DNA from: Burkholderiales bacterium
GTDB taxonomy: Bacteria > Pseudomonadota > Gammaproteobacteria > Burkholderiales > SG8-39
Direction of reading: 5' to 3'
Assembly: GCA_020846575.1 (NCBI GenBank)
Contig: JADLDQ010000209.1
Coordinates: 1-15,078, forward strand
Length of the DNA: 15,078 bases
Shown: piece after piece, positions 7,182 to 15,078 of the stretch
How positions within the stretch are numbered: the stretch's first letter is position 1
Layout of the letters: every line of letters begins with the position of its first letter
Position numbers and translations under genes: made by a program
The notes under the pieces: model-generated
Database searches by the model: none
What the model was told of the DNA's origin: nothing
What the model saw: the letters and a program-made list of their open reading frames with translations, nothing else

Positions 7182-8375
7182 ATGGGTCTGTTGAGCGTCA
7201 AGCGCCTGCTGTTCCTGGGCATCATCCTGGCCGGCATCGCCGCAGGTCTTTACTACCGCAACGAATCGGCGACGCAGGCCAACGAGGCGATCGCGTCGGC
7301 CGAAGGCGGACCGCTATCCGGCAAGGGCGGCAAGGGTGGAAAGGCTCAGAAGGGCCAGAAAGGACCGGCCACCGTACCGGTGACCGCCGCCCGAGTCGAG
7401 GCGCGCAGCGTACCGTACCGGATCGAGGCCATCGGCAACGTCGAGGCCTACGCCTCGGTGCAGATCAAGCCGCGGGTGGACGGCCAGATCGTCGAGATCA
7501 ACTTCAAGGAAGGCCAGGAGGTCAAGCAGGGTGGCGTGCTGATCCGCCTGGATCCGCGTCCGTTCGAGGCCGCGCTGCACCAGGCCGAGGCGGCGCTCGC
7601 GCGCGACCGCGCGACGCAGGAGCGCGCAGGCGCTCAGGAGGCGCGCTACAAGGAGCTGTTGGAAAAGAGCTTCGTTTCGGCCGACGGCTACCTTCAGTTC
7701 CGCACCAACGCCCAGACCGCCCAGGCGGTCGCCAAGGCGAGCGAGGCAGCGGTCGAGAACGCGAAGCTGCAGCTCGACTACACCACCATCCGCTCGCCGA
7801 TCGACGGCTACGTCGGCAAGATACTGCTCCAGCGCGGCAACATCGCGCGCTTCGCCGACCCCAACCCGATCGTCGTCGTCAACCAGGTGCATCCGATCTA
7901 CGTGAGCTTCGCGGTGCCGGAGCAGCGCCTGGCCGAGATACGCGCGCGCATGAAGACCGGGCTGCTGGAGGTGGACGCGGTGCCGAGCGATTCCAAGGGC
8001 AGGGCGGTCTCGGGCAAGCTGGTGTTCGTCGACAACGCGGTGGACCTCGCCACCGGCACCATCCGGTTGAAGGCGCAGTTCGAGAACCGGGACAACACGC
8101 TGTGGCCGGGACAGTTCGCGCAGGTGAGCCTGCGCCTTTTCGACGAACGCGACGCGCTGGTGGTGCCCGCGCGCGCCGTGCAGACCGGCCCGAACGGCCA
8201 GTTCGCGTTCGTGATCAAGGACGATTCCACGGTCGAGGTGCGCCCGATCACGATCGCGCGCACCGAGAGCGAGATGTCCATCGTCTCCGCGGGGCTGCAC
8301 AGGGACGAGCAGGTCGTCACCCAGGGGCAGCTGCGGCTCGGCCCCGGGACCCGGGTGGTGGTGCGAGCGCAGTAG
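7182..8375 (+). CDS. RND efflux periplasmic adaptor (MdtA-like membrane fusion protein)
   Basis: A 397-residue adaptor that would bridge the inner-membrane pump to an outer-membrane TolC-type channel. Residues 7-25 form a membrane anchor or uncleaved signal. Residues about 48-61 are a Gly/Lys-rich linker (GKGGKGGKAQKGQKG), unusual in such proteins. A split lipoyl/barrel-sandwich domain follows, with its first half at PRVDGQIVEINFKEG (97-111), an alpha-helical hairpin at about 126-198, and the second half at IRSPIDGYVGKI (203-214). The beta-barrel and membrane-proximal domains carry TGTIRLKAQFEN (291-302) and LWPGQFAQVSL. Length is normal for the family. The ATG is placed by the anchor helix; the Shine-Dalgarno is weak (GATCGAAG), hinting at low or regulated translation. 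The permease gene starts 78 bp downstream. Confidence 0.93.
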   Translation: MGLLSVKRLLFLGIILAGIAAGLYYRNESATQANEAIASAEGGPLSGKGGKGGKAQKGQKGPATVPVTAARVEARSVPYRIEAIGNVEAYASVQIKPRVDGQIVEINFKEGQEVKQGGVLIRLDPRPFEAALHQAEAALARDRATQERAGAQEARYKELLEKSFVSADGYLQFRTNAQTAQAVAKASEAAVENAKLQLDYTTIRSPIDGYVGKILLQRGNIARFADPNPIVVVNQVHPIYVSFAVPEQRLAEIRARMKTGLLEVDAVPSDSKGRAVSGKLVFVDNAVDLATGTIRLKAQFENRDNTLWPGQFAQVSLRLFDERDALVVPARAVQTGPNGQFAFVIKDDSTVEVRPITIARTESEMSIVSAGLHRDEQVVTQGQLRLGPGTRVVVRAQ

Positions 8376-8388
8376 GGGCGTGACCCTG

Positions 8389-8425
8389 GCAGCCGGCCGG
8401 GGCGCGCGGTCCGCGGCCGGGCTGC
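8389..8425 (+). other. Intercistronic hairpin between adaptor and permease genes
   Basis: GCAGCC (8389-8394) plus GGCCG (8395-8399) pair with CGGCC (8414-8418) and GGCTGC (8420-8425), leaving one bulged G (8419) and a 14-base loop. It lies in the 78-bp gap within the operon. Such structures can set different levels of neighbouring messages, but in DNA this GC-rich it could be fortuitous. Confidence 0.35.
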
Positions 8426-8453
8426 GGGGAAGACGCGGTACAAGGAAGATCGC

Positions 8454-11400
8454 ATGAATCTTGCCGAGCCGTTCATCCGCAGGCCGGTCATGACCACGCT
8501 GGTCATGTCGGCCTTCATCATCTTCGGCATCGTCGGCTTCCGGCTGATGCCGGTCAACGCGCTGCCCAACATCGATTTCCCCACCATCTCGGTGAGCGCC
8601 GAGCTGGCAGGGGCGAGCCCCGAGACCATGGCCGCGGCGGTCGCCACGCCGCTGGAGAAGCAGTTCTCCACCATCGCCGGGCTCGATTCCATGACCTCGC
8701 AGAGCGGGCAGGGCACCACCCAGATCACCCTGCAGTTCTCGCTGGACCGCGACATCGACGCCGCGGCGCAGGACGTGAACTCCGCCATCGCGGCCACCGC
8801 CCGGCAGCTCCCGGCGGCGATGACCACGCCGCCTTCGTTCCGCAAGGTCAACCCCGGCGACGCGTCGATCTACCTGCTCGCGCTCACCTCCGACACCCTG
8901 CCGCTGTCGACGGTCAACGAGTACGCCGAGACCTACCTCGCGCAGCGCATCGCCACCATCAACGGCGTGGCGCAGGTGCAGGTTTTCGGCCAGCAGAAGT
9001 ACGCGGTGCGGGTGCAGCTCGACCCCAAGGCGCTCGCCTCGCGCGGTGTCGGAATCAACGAGGTGCAGCAGGCGGTGGCGCAGGCGAACGTCAACCTCGC
9101 CACCGGCACGCTGTACGGCAGGGAGCGCATGTTCGCCATTCAGGCGACCGGGCAGCTCTACAACGCCGCCGCCTTCGACCCGGTGATCGTCGCCTACCGT
9201 AACGGCAACCCGGTGCGCTTGAAGGAGGTCGGGCGCGCGGTGGACGGTGTGCAGAACGACAAGATCGCCGCCTGGTTCAAGGACAGGCGCGGCATCGTCC
9301 TCGCCATCCAGCGCCAGCCAGGCACCAACACCATCGAGCTGGTCGACCGCATCAAGGAGCTGCTGCCGACGTTCCGCCAGGAGGTGCCGCCGGGGATCAA
9401 CATCGACGTCCTCTACGACCGCTCGATCACCATCCGGGATTCGGTCCGGGACGTCGAGGAGACCCTGCTCATCGCCCTGGTGCTGGTGGTGGCGGTCATC
9501 TTCCTGTTCCTGCGCAACATCCCGGCGACCCTCATACCGGCCTGCTCGCTGCCGGTCGCCATCGTGGGGGCATTCGCCTTCATGCACGTCATGGGCTTCA
9601 GCGTGGACATGCTGTCGCTGATGGCGCTCACCCTCGCGGTGGGGTTCGTGGTGGACGACGCGATCGTGATGCTGGAGAACATCACCCGCCACGTGGAGAT
9701 GGGCAAACCCCCCATGCAGGCGACCCTGGAAGGTTCGAAGGAAGTGACCTTCACCATCCTGTCCATGACGCTGTCCCTGGTCGCCGTGTTCATCCCGGTG
9801 CTGTTCATGGGGGGCATACTCGGGCGGCTGCTCAACGAGTTCGCCGTCACCATCATCATCGCGGTGCTGATTTCGGGCTTCGTCTCCCTGACGCTCACGC
9901 CGATGATGTGTGCGCGGGTGCTGAGGCCGCACGATCCGAACCGGCGTCACGGCTGGATGTTCATGGCGATCGAGCGCGCCTTCAACGCGACGCGCAGCGG
10001 CTACGGGCGAAGCCTCGCCTGGACGCTTCACCATCCCCGCTTCGCAATGACGGTATTCGCCGTCATCCTGGGGAGCACCGCCTGGCTCTACGAGCGCACG
10101 CCCAAGGGCTTCCTTCCCAGCGACGACAGCGGGCAGATCATGGTGCTCACCGAGGCCGCGCAGGACATCTCGTTCGAGGCGATGGCGGACAAGCAGCGCG
10201 CCATCATGGACATCATCCAGAAGGATCCCAACGTCGCGGGCTTCATGAGCTTCGTCGGCGCCGGACTGGGCAACCCTTCGCTCAATACCGGCCGCATCGT
10301 GGTGGCGCTCAAGCCGCGCGGCGAGCGCCTGCCGGCGGACGAGGTGGTGCGGCAGCTTCGCCCCAAGGTGGGCAATGTGATGGGGATCTCGGCCTTCGTG
10401 CAGAACCTGCCCGCGATCCGCATCGGCGGGCGCATCACCAAGAGCCAGTACCAGTACGTGGTCTCGGGGCCGAGTCTGCCCGAGATCAACGAGTGGGTGC
10501 CGCGCATCGAGGACAAGCTGCGGGCGGTGCCGCAACTGGCCAACGTCACCAGCGATCTGCAGATCGCCAGGCCCCAGGTGACGGTGAAGATCGACCGCGA
10601 GAAGGCCTCCACCATGGGCGTGTCGGTGCTGCAGATCGAGGCGGCGCTGAACAGCGCCTTCAGCGCGCCCAACGTGTCCAACATCTACACCGCGACCAAC
10701 CAGTACTACGTGATCATGGAGCTGCAGCCGCAGTTCCGGCGCGATCCGTCGAACCTGTCCGAGCTGTACGTGCGCGCCTCCAGCGGCGCGGTGGTGCCGC
10801 TGTCGACGCTCGCGCAGGTCGAGTACGGCGTGGGGCCGGTGGCGGTGGGTCACTTCGGCCAGCTTCCCTCGGTGACCGTCTCCTACGACCTGCGCGAGGG
10901 GGTGTCGCTGTCCGAGGGAATCGCCGCGATCCGGGCCGCGGTGCTCGACCTCGGGGCGCCCGCCACCCTCACGGGCACCTTCACCGGCGCCGCACAGGCC
11001 TTCGAGAAGTCGCTCGCCGGCATGGGCGTGCTGCTGCTGCTGTCGATCCTGGTGATCTACCTGGTGCTGGGAGTGCTCTACGAGAGCTTCATCCACCCGA
11101 TCACCATTCTCTCGGGCCTGCCGACAGCGGCGCTGGGGGCGCTGGCGACCCTGCTCATTTTCGGGCGCGACCTCGACATGTACGGTTTCGTCGGCATCAT
11201 CATGCTGATCGGCATCGTCAAGAAGAACGCCATCATGATGATCGATTTCGCCATTCAGGCGCAGAGGCACGAGGGCAAGCAGGCCGTGGAGGCGATCTAC
11301 AGCGCCTGCCTGATCCGCTTCCGGCCGATCATGATGACCACCTTCGCCGCGCTGATGGGCACGCTGCCGATCGCGCTGGCGCTGGGTGCGAGCGGGCCCG

Positions 11401-11567
11401 GGCGCCAGCCGCTGGGGCTGGCGGTGATCGGGGGGCTGGTGGTGTCGCAGTTCCTGACGCTCTACCTGACGCCGGTGATCTACATCTACTTCGAGCGCCT
11501 GCAGGCATTCCTGGCGCGCAGGAAGTCCGCCCCCGCGGGGCAGCTGGGCGCGACCGCCTCGGACTGA
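8454..11567 (+). CDS. RND multidrug efflux permease, HAE1 family (MdtB/MdtC-like)
   Basis: A 1037-residue inner-membrane transporter that would use the proton gradient to expel drugs, solvents or other toxic compounds through the adaptor and a TolC-like channel. Length and layout fit the family: an N-terminal helix (about 12-30), a first large periplasmic loop, helices 2-6 (about 336-490), a second loop, and helices 8-12 at the C-terminus. Key residues of proton relay are present: the paired aspartates D401 and D402 in helix 4 ([14 protein letters not shown]) and the lysine in helix 10 (GIVKKN, K923/K924). The start follows AAGGAAG at 8442-8448. MdtB and MdtC form a mixed trimer in enterobacteria; here only one permease gene is present, so a homotrimer is more likely. 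No outer-membrane factor follows, so one encoded elsewhere must serve it. The substrate is not predictable. Confidence 0.95.
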   Translation: MNLAEPFIRRPVMTTLVMSAFIIFGIVGFRLMPVNALPNIDFPTISVSAELAGASPETMAAAVATPLEKQFSTIAGLDSMTSQSGQGTTQITLQFSLDRDIDAAAQDVNSAIAATARQLPAAMTTPPSFRKVNPGDASIYLLALTSDTLPLSTVNEYAETYLAQRIATINGVAQVQVFGQQKYAVRVQLDPKALASRGVGINEVQQAVAQANVNLATGTLYGRERMFAIQATGQLYNAAAFDPVIVAYRNGNPVRLKEVGRAVDGVQNDKIAAWFKDRRGIVLAIQRQPGTNTIELVDRIKELLPTFRQEVPPGINIDVLYDRSITIRDSVRDVEETLLIALVLVVAVIFLFLRNIPATLIPACSLPVAIVGAFAFMHVMGFSVDMLSLMALTLAVGFVVDDAIVMLENITRHVEMGKPPMQATLEGSKEVTFTILSMTLSLVAVFIPVLFMGGILGRLLNEFAVTIIIAVLISGFVSLTLTPMMCARVLRPHDPNRRHGWMFMAIERAFNATRSGYGRSLAWTLHHPRFAMTVFAVILGSTAWLYERTPKGFLPSDDSGQIMVLTEAAQDISFEAMADKQRAIMDIIQKDPNVAGFMSFVGAGLGNPSLNTGRIVVALKPRGERLPADEVVRQLRPKVGNVMGISAFVQNLPAIRIGGRITKSQYQYVVSGPSLPEINEWVPRIEDKLRAVPQLANVTSDLQIARPQVTVKIDREKASTMGVSVLQIEAALNSAFSAPNVSNIYTATNQYYVIMELQPQFRRDPSNLSELYVRASSGAVVPLSTLAQVEYGVGPVAVGHFGQLPSVTVSYDLREGVSLSEGIAAIRAAVLDLGAPATLTGTFTGAAQAFEKSLAGMGVLLLLSILVIYLVLGVLYESFIHPITILSGLPTAALGALATLLIFGRDLDMYGFVGIIMLIGIVKKNAIMMIDFAIQAQRHEGKQAVEAIYSACLIRFRPIMMTTFAALMGTLPIALALGASGPGRQPLGLAVIGGLVVSQFLTLYLTPVIYIYFERLQAFLARRKSAPAGQLGATASD

Positions 11568-11576
11568 GTCACGAGG

Positions 11577-11640
11577 AGCGGGGGGCTCTGCTCGGCCTTC
11601 GCGCTCCCTCGAGTTCAGGGAAAGCCCCGCTTTCTCTCCA
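11577..11640 (+). terminator. Possible terminator after the RND operon
   Basis: AGCGGGG at 11577-11583 can pair with CCCCGCT at 11625-11631, followed by a pyrimidine-rich TTCTCTCC run. A second stem, TCCCT (11605-11609) with AGGGA (11617-11621), sits inside the large loop. It begins ten bases after the permease stop. The long branched loop and the imperfect T-run make it a moderate candidate only. Confidence 0.4.
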
Positions 11641-11722
11641 GCGGCCGCCGCGACCGGGGGCGCGCGGTTCACCGGCGCGCCGCCCGCGTGGCTATGATGC
11701 GCGGGGCGCACCAGTGCGAGCC

Positions 11723-11737
11723 AGGGAGGCGCAGGTG
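11723..11737 (+). promoter_or_regulatory. Ribosome-binding site that fixes a GTG start for the GMC oxidoreductase
   Basis: AGGGAGG at 11723-11729 lies five bases before a GTG at 11735. The frame stays open far upstream with no in-frame ATG nearby, and the FAD-binding fold begins eight residues after this GTG (FDYVIAGAGTAG). Another in-frame GTG at 11714 has no comparable ribosome-binding site. Confidence 0.8.
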
Positions 11738-13387
11738 GCGAGGACGGCGGGTCCATTCGATTACGTGATCGCGGGTGCGGGCACCGCCGGCTGCGTGCTC
11801 GCCAACCGCCTGTCGGCCGATCCGCAGGTGTCGGTGCTGCTCCTGGAGGCGGGCGGCCGCGACGACTGGATCTGGATCCACATCCCGGTCGGCTACCTCT
11901 TCTGCATCGGCAACCCGCGCACCGACTGGTGCTATCGCACCGAGCCAGACCCGGGGCTGAACGGACGCTCCATCCTCTACGCGCGCGGGCGCGTGCTGGG
12001 CGGCAGCTCCTCCATCAACGCGATGCTCTACCTGCGCGGCCAGGCGCGCGATTACGACGGATGGGCTCGCGTTACGGGCGATCCGTCCTGGGCATGGGAC
12101 AGCGTGCTGCCGGTGTTCCGCCACTCCGAGGACCACTGGCGCGGGGCCGATGAATTTCACGGCGCGAGGCAGGCGGGAGAGCCCGGGCCGGGGCACGAGT
12201 GGCGCATCGAGCGCCAGCGCCTGTCCTGGGAGATTCTCGACGCCTTCCGCGAGGCCGCCGCCGAGGCGGGCATCGCGAAGATCGAGGACTTCAACCGCGG
12301 CGACAACGCCGGCGGCTCCCGCTTCGAGGTGAACCAGCGCCGCGGGGTGCGGGTGAGCGCGGCCAAGGCCTTCCTGCGCCCGGCGCTGTCTCGGCCCAAC
12401 CTCAAGGTGATCACGAACGCCCGCGTGGAGCGCTTGCGCATCGCGGACCGGCGCGCGCTCGGCGTGGAATATGCGGCGGGCGGCGAGTCGTTCTTCGCCG
12501 AGGCAAGGCGCGAAACCCTGCTCGCCGCGGGGTCCATCGGCAGCCCGCATCTCCTGCAACTTTCGGGAATCGGCCCGCCCGAGCTCCTGGCGGCGCACGG
12601 CATCCCCGTGGTCCGCCGCCTGCCCGGCGTCGGCAGGAACCTGCAGGATCACCTGCAGCTGCGCATGGCGTTCCGGGTGAAGAACGTCCTGACGCTCAAC
12701 ACCATGGCCAATTCGCTGTGGGGGAAGGCGAAGATGGCGCTGGAATACGCGCTCGCGCGCAGCGGCCCGCTCGCCATGGCGCCATCGCAGCTGGGGGCTT
12801 TCGTCAAGTCGGATCCCTCGCAGGAAAGCGCCAACCTGGAGTACCACGTGCAGCCGCTGTCGCTCGAGAAGTTCGGCGAGCCGCTGCACCCGTTTCCGGC
12901 GTTCACCGCGAGCGTCTGCAACCTGCGGCCCACTTCGCGGGGAGAGGTGCGCATCGTGTCGCCGGATCCACGCAGGGCGCCGGCGATTCGGCTCAACTAT
13001 CTTGCCACGGATGAAGACCGCGTGATCGCGGCGCAGTCGCTGCGGCTCACCCGCCGTATCGTGACGGGGACCGCCGCGATGAGGAAATACCAGCCCGAGG
13101 AATTCCTGCCCGGCCCGGTTTTCCAGACCGAGGAGGAACTGGTGAAGGCCGCGGGGGATATCGGCACCACGATCTTCCACCCGGTGGGCACCTGCCGCAT
13201 GGGACGGCCGGACGACGATGCGGCCGTGGTCGATTCGCGGCTGCGCGTGCGCGGCATCGAGGGCCTGCGGGTGATCGACGCCTCGGTCATGCCCGCCATC
13301 ACCTCGGGCAACACCAACTCGCCCACGCTGATGATCGCCGAGCGCGGCGCGCAGATGGTGAGGGCGTCTTCGGCCGAGCCGGGCTGA
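11735..13387 (+). CDS. GMC-family FAD-dependent oxidoreductase (choline/alcohol dehydrogenase-like)
   Basis: A 550-residue glucose-methanol-choline family enzyme that would oxidise an alcohol to an aldehyde using FAD. Seen in order: the Rossmann FAD motif GAGTAG (14-19) and LLLEAGG (35-41); GMC signature 1 region ARGRVLGGSSSINAMLYLRG (83-102), where FAD contacts are made; signature 2 GSIGSPHLLQLSGIG (266-280); and the C-terminal active site with catalytic H482 in FHPVGTCRMG and the partner asparagine, probably N528, in GNTNSPTLMIAE. Length matches bacterial choline-dehydrogenase-like and alkanol/polyethylene-glycol dehydrogenase relatives; the substrate cannot be assigned. No signal peptide is seen, so it is cytoplasmic or loosely membrane-bound. 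It starts 167 bp after the permease, with a possible terminator between, so it is probably a separate unit. It ends 34 bp from the convergent crotonase gene. Confidence 0.92.
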   Translation: MARTAGPFDYVIAGAGTAGCVLANRLSADPQVSVLLLEAGGRDDWIWIHIPVGYLFCIGNPRTDWCYRTEPDPGLNGRSILYARGRVLGGSSSINAMLYLRGQARDYDGWARVTGDPSWAWDSVLPVFRHSEDHWRGADEFHGARQAGEPGPGHEWRIERQRLSWEILDAFREAAAEAGIAKIEDFNRGDNAGGSRFEVNQRRGVRVSAAKAFLRPALSRPNLKVITNARVERLRIADRRALGVEYAAGGESFFAEARRETLLAAGSIGSPHLLQLSGIGPPELLAAHGIPVVRRLPGVGRNLQDHLQLRMAFRVKNVLTLNTMANSLWGKAKMALEYALARSGPLAMAPSQLGAFVKSDPSQESANLEYHVQPLSLEKFGEPLHPFPAFTASVCNLRPTSRGEVRIVSPDPRRAPAIRLNYLATDEDRVIAAQSLRLTRRIVTGTAAMRKYQPEEFLPGPVFQTEEELVKAAGDIGTTIFHPVGTCRMGRPDDDAAVVDSRLRVRGIEGLRVIDASVMPAITSGNTNSPTLMIAERGAQMVRASSAEPG

Positions 13388-13421
13388 GGGCCGGGGCGCC
13401 CTTGCCGGCTGGACGCGCCGT

Positions 13422-14213
13422 TCAGACCCCCCGGAACAGCGGCGCGCGCTTGTCCATGAAGGCGCGGCGGCCCTCCTTGAAATCCTCGCTCGCCATGCAG
13501 GCCGCGGCCGCGGCGCGCACCGCCTTCATGTCGCGGTCCTGCGGATCCTGAACGGCGGCGTTGAACGCCTTCTTGGCCGCGACGATGGAAAGCGGTGCGT
13601 TGCGGGCGATGGCGTCCGTCCAGGCCCGCACCGCGCCCTCCAGCCCCGCGCCGGGTACGACCCGGTTCACCAGACCCAGGTGCAGCGCTTCCTGCGCGTC
13701 GAAGTGGCGCCCGGTGAACAGCATCTCTTTGCCCCGGGCGGGGCCGATCAGGTCGCAGATCGCCTTCACGCCCTCGAACGCGTAGCCGATCCCGAGCTTC
13801 GCCGCCGGTATGCCGAAGCGGGCATCTTCCGAGGCGACGCGCAGGTCGCAGTCGAGCGCGACGGCCATGCCGCCGCCCAGGCAGTAGCCGCGGATCATGG
13901 CGATGGTGGGTTTCTCACACTGCGCGATGGCCGCGCGCCCCCGGCTGCCGATTTCCGTGCTGCGCGCCGCGCTCTCGGGCGTGGCGCGGGTGCGCTCGAA
14001 CTGGGAGATGTCGGCGCCGGAGGCGAAGGCCCTGTCCCCGGCTCCGGCGAGCACCACCACCCGTACCTTCGGGTCCGCGCCGAAATCGGCCAGTATGACG
14101 GGTACCGCCTCCCACATGTCCAGGGACAGGGCGTTGCGCCGCTCGGGATTGTTGAAGATCATCCAGCCGATCGCGCCCTCCTTCCTCGCGATCATCCGCT
14201 CGCTCGTCGCCAT
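13422..14213 (-). CDS. Crotonase-fold protein (enoyl-CoA hydratase/isomerase family) lacking both hydratase glutamates
   Basis: A 263-residue crotonase-superfamily enzyme acting on an acyl-CoA thioester in the cytoplasm. The CoA and oxyanion-hole elements are clear: ASGADI (64-69) and the second oxyanion segment GYCLGGGMAVALDCD (109-123). Compared with rat enoyl-CoA hydratase, the two catalytic glutamates are replaced: the residue after GGGM is Ala117 (Glu144 in rat), and FGIPA carries Ala137 (Glu164 in rat, in FGQPE). It is therefore unlikely to be a standard hydratase and may be an isomerase, decarboxylase, hydrolase or other crotonase. The C-terminal helices (about 205-260) are complete. 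The ATG has a strong GGGAGGTG ribosome-binding site just upstream. It lies 75 bp downstream of the CoA-transferase on the same strand, so the two probably form an operon and share a CoA-ester substrate or product. Confidence 0.9.
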   Translation of the reverse strand: MATSERMIARKEGAIGWMIFNNPERRNALSLDMWEAVPVILADFGADPKVRVVVLAGAGDRAFASGADISQFERTRATPESAARSTEIGSRGRAAIAQCEKPTIAMIRGYCLGGGMAVALDCDLRVASEDARFGIPAAKLGIGYAFEGVKAICDLIGPARGKEMLFTGRHFDAQEALHLGLVNRVVPGAGLEGAVRAWTDAIARNAPLSIVAAKKAFNAAVQDPQDRDMKAVRAAAAACMASEDFKEGRRAFMDKRAPLFRGV

Positions 14214-14288
14214 GCCTTGTCACCTCCCGCGGTTGATCCGTGCGCGCTGCGCCGCGCTGCAGGCACATACGCGCCTGCGCGCGCCCGC

Positions 14289-15078
14289 TCACACCACCTT
14301 GCGCCGCCGCAGCCCATCGATGTGCGCGGTGTCGAACCCGAGTTCGCGCAGTATCTCCTCGGTGTGCTCGCCGGCCTCCGGCGTGGGCGTCTTCAGGCGG
14401 CTGGGGGTGCGCGAGAGAGACATGGGCTGCGCGACCAGGTCCAGCGTACCGAGCTTCGGGTGGCTGACCGGCTGCGACATGCCGAGCCCGCGCACCTGCG
14501 GGTCGGCGAATACCTGGTCGATCGTGTAGATCGGCCCGCAGGGTACGCGCGCCGCGTTGAGCCGTTCGATCCACTCCGCGCTCGTCCTGCCGCGCAGAAT
14601 CTCCGAGATCGCCTCGTTGCAGGCCTGCCGGTTCCTGCGGCGCTCGGGCGCATCGGCGAAGCGCGGGTCGGCCTGGAGGTGCCGGGCGCCGATCGCCTCG
14701 GTGAAACGCAGCCACATGGTGGTGCCGGTGCCACCGACGTTGATGTGGCCGTCGGCGCTCGGGTAGGTGCCGGTGGGTACCCCCAGCGGATGGCCGTTGC
14801 CGGCCTGCCCGGGCACCTCGCCGTCGACCAGCCAGCGCGCGGCCTGGAAGTCGAGCATCGCGATCTGCGCCTGCAGGAGCGAGGTCTGCACCCACTGGCC
14901 CTTCCCCGAGCGCTCGCGCTCCACGAGCCCCATCAGGATGCCGATGGTGCAGAACATGCCCGCGGTGAGATCGGCGACCGCGATGCCCGCGCGCACCGGA
15001 CCCTGCCCGGGCAGCCCGGTCACCGACATCAGCCCGCCCATGCCCTGCGCGATCTGGTCGAAGCCCGGCCGGTTGGCA
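14289..15078 (-). CDS. Class III CoA-transferase (CaiB/BaiF family), N-terminus outside the window
   Basis: The visible 262 residues are the middle and C-terminal parts of a family III CoA-transferase, which moves CoA between an acid and an acyl-CoA in the cytoplasm; full members are about 400 residues. Seen directly: NRPGFDQIAQGMGGLMSVTG at the window edge, a conserved core segment, then GIAVADLTAGMFCTIGILMG, a block typical of this fold, GNGHPLGVPTGTYPSADGHI, and the C-terminal RVPCGPIYTIDQVFADPQV followed by an ending near ELGF. The catalytic Asp of the family lies further toward the missing N-terminus and cannot be checked. An internal ATG at 15041 is not the real start because homologous sequence continues to the edge. 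The gene leads the crotonase, suggesting activation of an organic acid followed by a crotonase reaction. The acid is not identifiable. Confidence 0.92.
   Translation of the reverse strand, partial: ANRPGFDQIAQGMGGLMSVTGLPGQGPVRAGIAVADLTAGMFCTIGILMGLVERERSGKGQWVQTSLLQAQIAMLDFQAARWLVDGEVPGQAGNGHPLGVPTGTYPSADGHINVGGTGTTMWLRFTEAIGARHLQADPRFADAPERRRNRQACNEAISEILRGRTSAEWIERLNAARVPCGPIYTIDQVFADPQVRGLGMSQPVSHPKLGTLDLVAQPMSLSRTPSRLKTPTPEAGEHTEEILRELGFDTAHIDGLRRRKVV

Noticed and set aside
9908..11734. Upstream extension of the GMC oxidoreductase frame into the permease gene
   Set aside because: The frame is open only because stops are rare in GC-rich DNA. The FAD motif starts right after the GTG at 11735, which has a strong ribosome-binding site, and the upstream part is out of frame with the real permease.
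7314..11756. Very long open frame on the minus strand (about 1480 codons)
   Set aside because: It is antisense to the RND adaptor and permease, both with full family motifs. Its translation is Arg/His/Asp-rich and low in complexity, as expected of the complement of high-GC codons.
13388..13421. Bidirectional terminator between the convergent GMC and crotonase genes
   Set aside because: Only a 5-bp GGCGC/GCGCC pairing with a 15-base loop was found and no T-tract on either strand.

Overview
The window is about 15 kb of very GC-rich bacterial DNA with strong G/C bias at third codon positions. The gene set (Bcr/CflA exporter, fused flavin monooxygenase/Old Yellow Enzyme, aromatic acyl-CoA ligase, MdtA/MdtC-type RND pump, GMC oxidoreductase, crotonase, class III CoA-transferase) suggests an aerobic, aromatic-degrading proteobacterium, most likely a betaproteobacterium of the Burkholderiales/Rhodocyclales type. 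That placement is inferred from gene content only; there is no rRNA or other marker. I see no rRNA, tRNA, CRISPR array, transposase or phage gene.

Layout. (1) 1-692, minus: the N-terminal half of a Bcr/CflA-type drug exporter, cut by the window edge. (2) 960-2411, plus: a Tat-exported amidohydrolase, divergent from the exporter across 267 bp. (3) 2614-6576, plus: two genes forming the entry steps of a CoA-dependent aerobic aromatic pathway. A 772-residue monooxygenase/OYE fusion of the 2-aminobenzoyl-CoA monooxygenase/reductase (or 'salicylyl-CoA 5-hydroxylase/oxidoreductase') type is followed 27 bp later by a 2-aminobenzoate/benzoate-CoA ligase-like enzyme. (4) 6577-7181: a 605-bp non-coding stretch with a 12-bp tandem repeat (nine intact units plus a decayed tenth), a 16-bp palindrome that may be an operator, and a GC-rich leader hairpin. 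(5) 7182-11567, plus: an RND efflux adaptor and permease with no outer-membrane channel gene. (6) 11735-13387, plus: a GMC-family FAD oxidoreductase with a GTG start. (7) 13422 to the right edge, minus: a crotonase and a truncated CaiB/BaiF-type CoA-transferase, probably one operon, convergent with the GMC gene.

How it fits together. The ligase would make an aromatic CoA thioester (2-aminobenzoate most likely, salicylate or a related acid possible). The fusion protein would hydroxylate it and reduce the ring, leaving a non-aromatic CoA ester for beta-oxidation-like steps. Those later steps are not encoded beside the pair. The crotonase and CoA-transferase could act on CoA intermediates but are on the other strand about 7 kb away, and the crotonase lacks both standard hydratase glutamates. 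The two export systems fit a cell exposed to toxic aromatics, but the sequence does not show co-regulation.

I found no clearly new multi-gene system. The best points for a second look are the 12-bp repeat and adjacent palindrome before the efflux operon, the crotonase and amidohydrolase with replaced catalytic residues, and the 16-bp hairpin before the monooxygenase gene.
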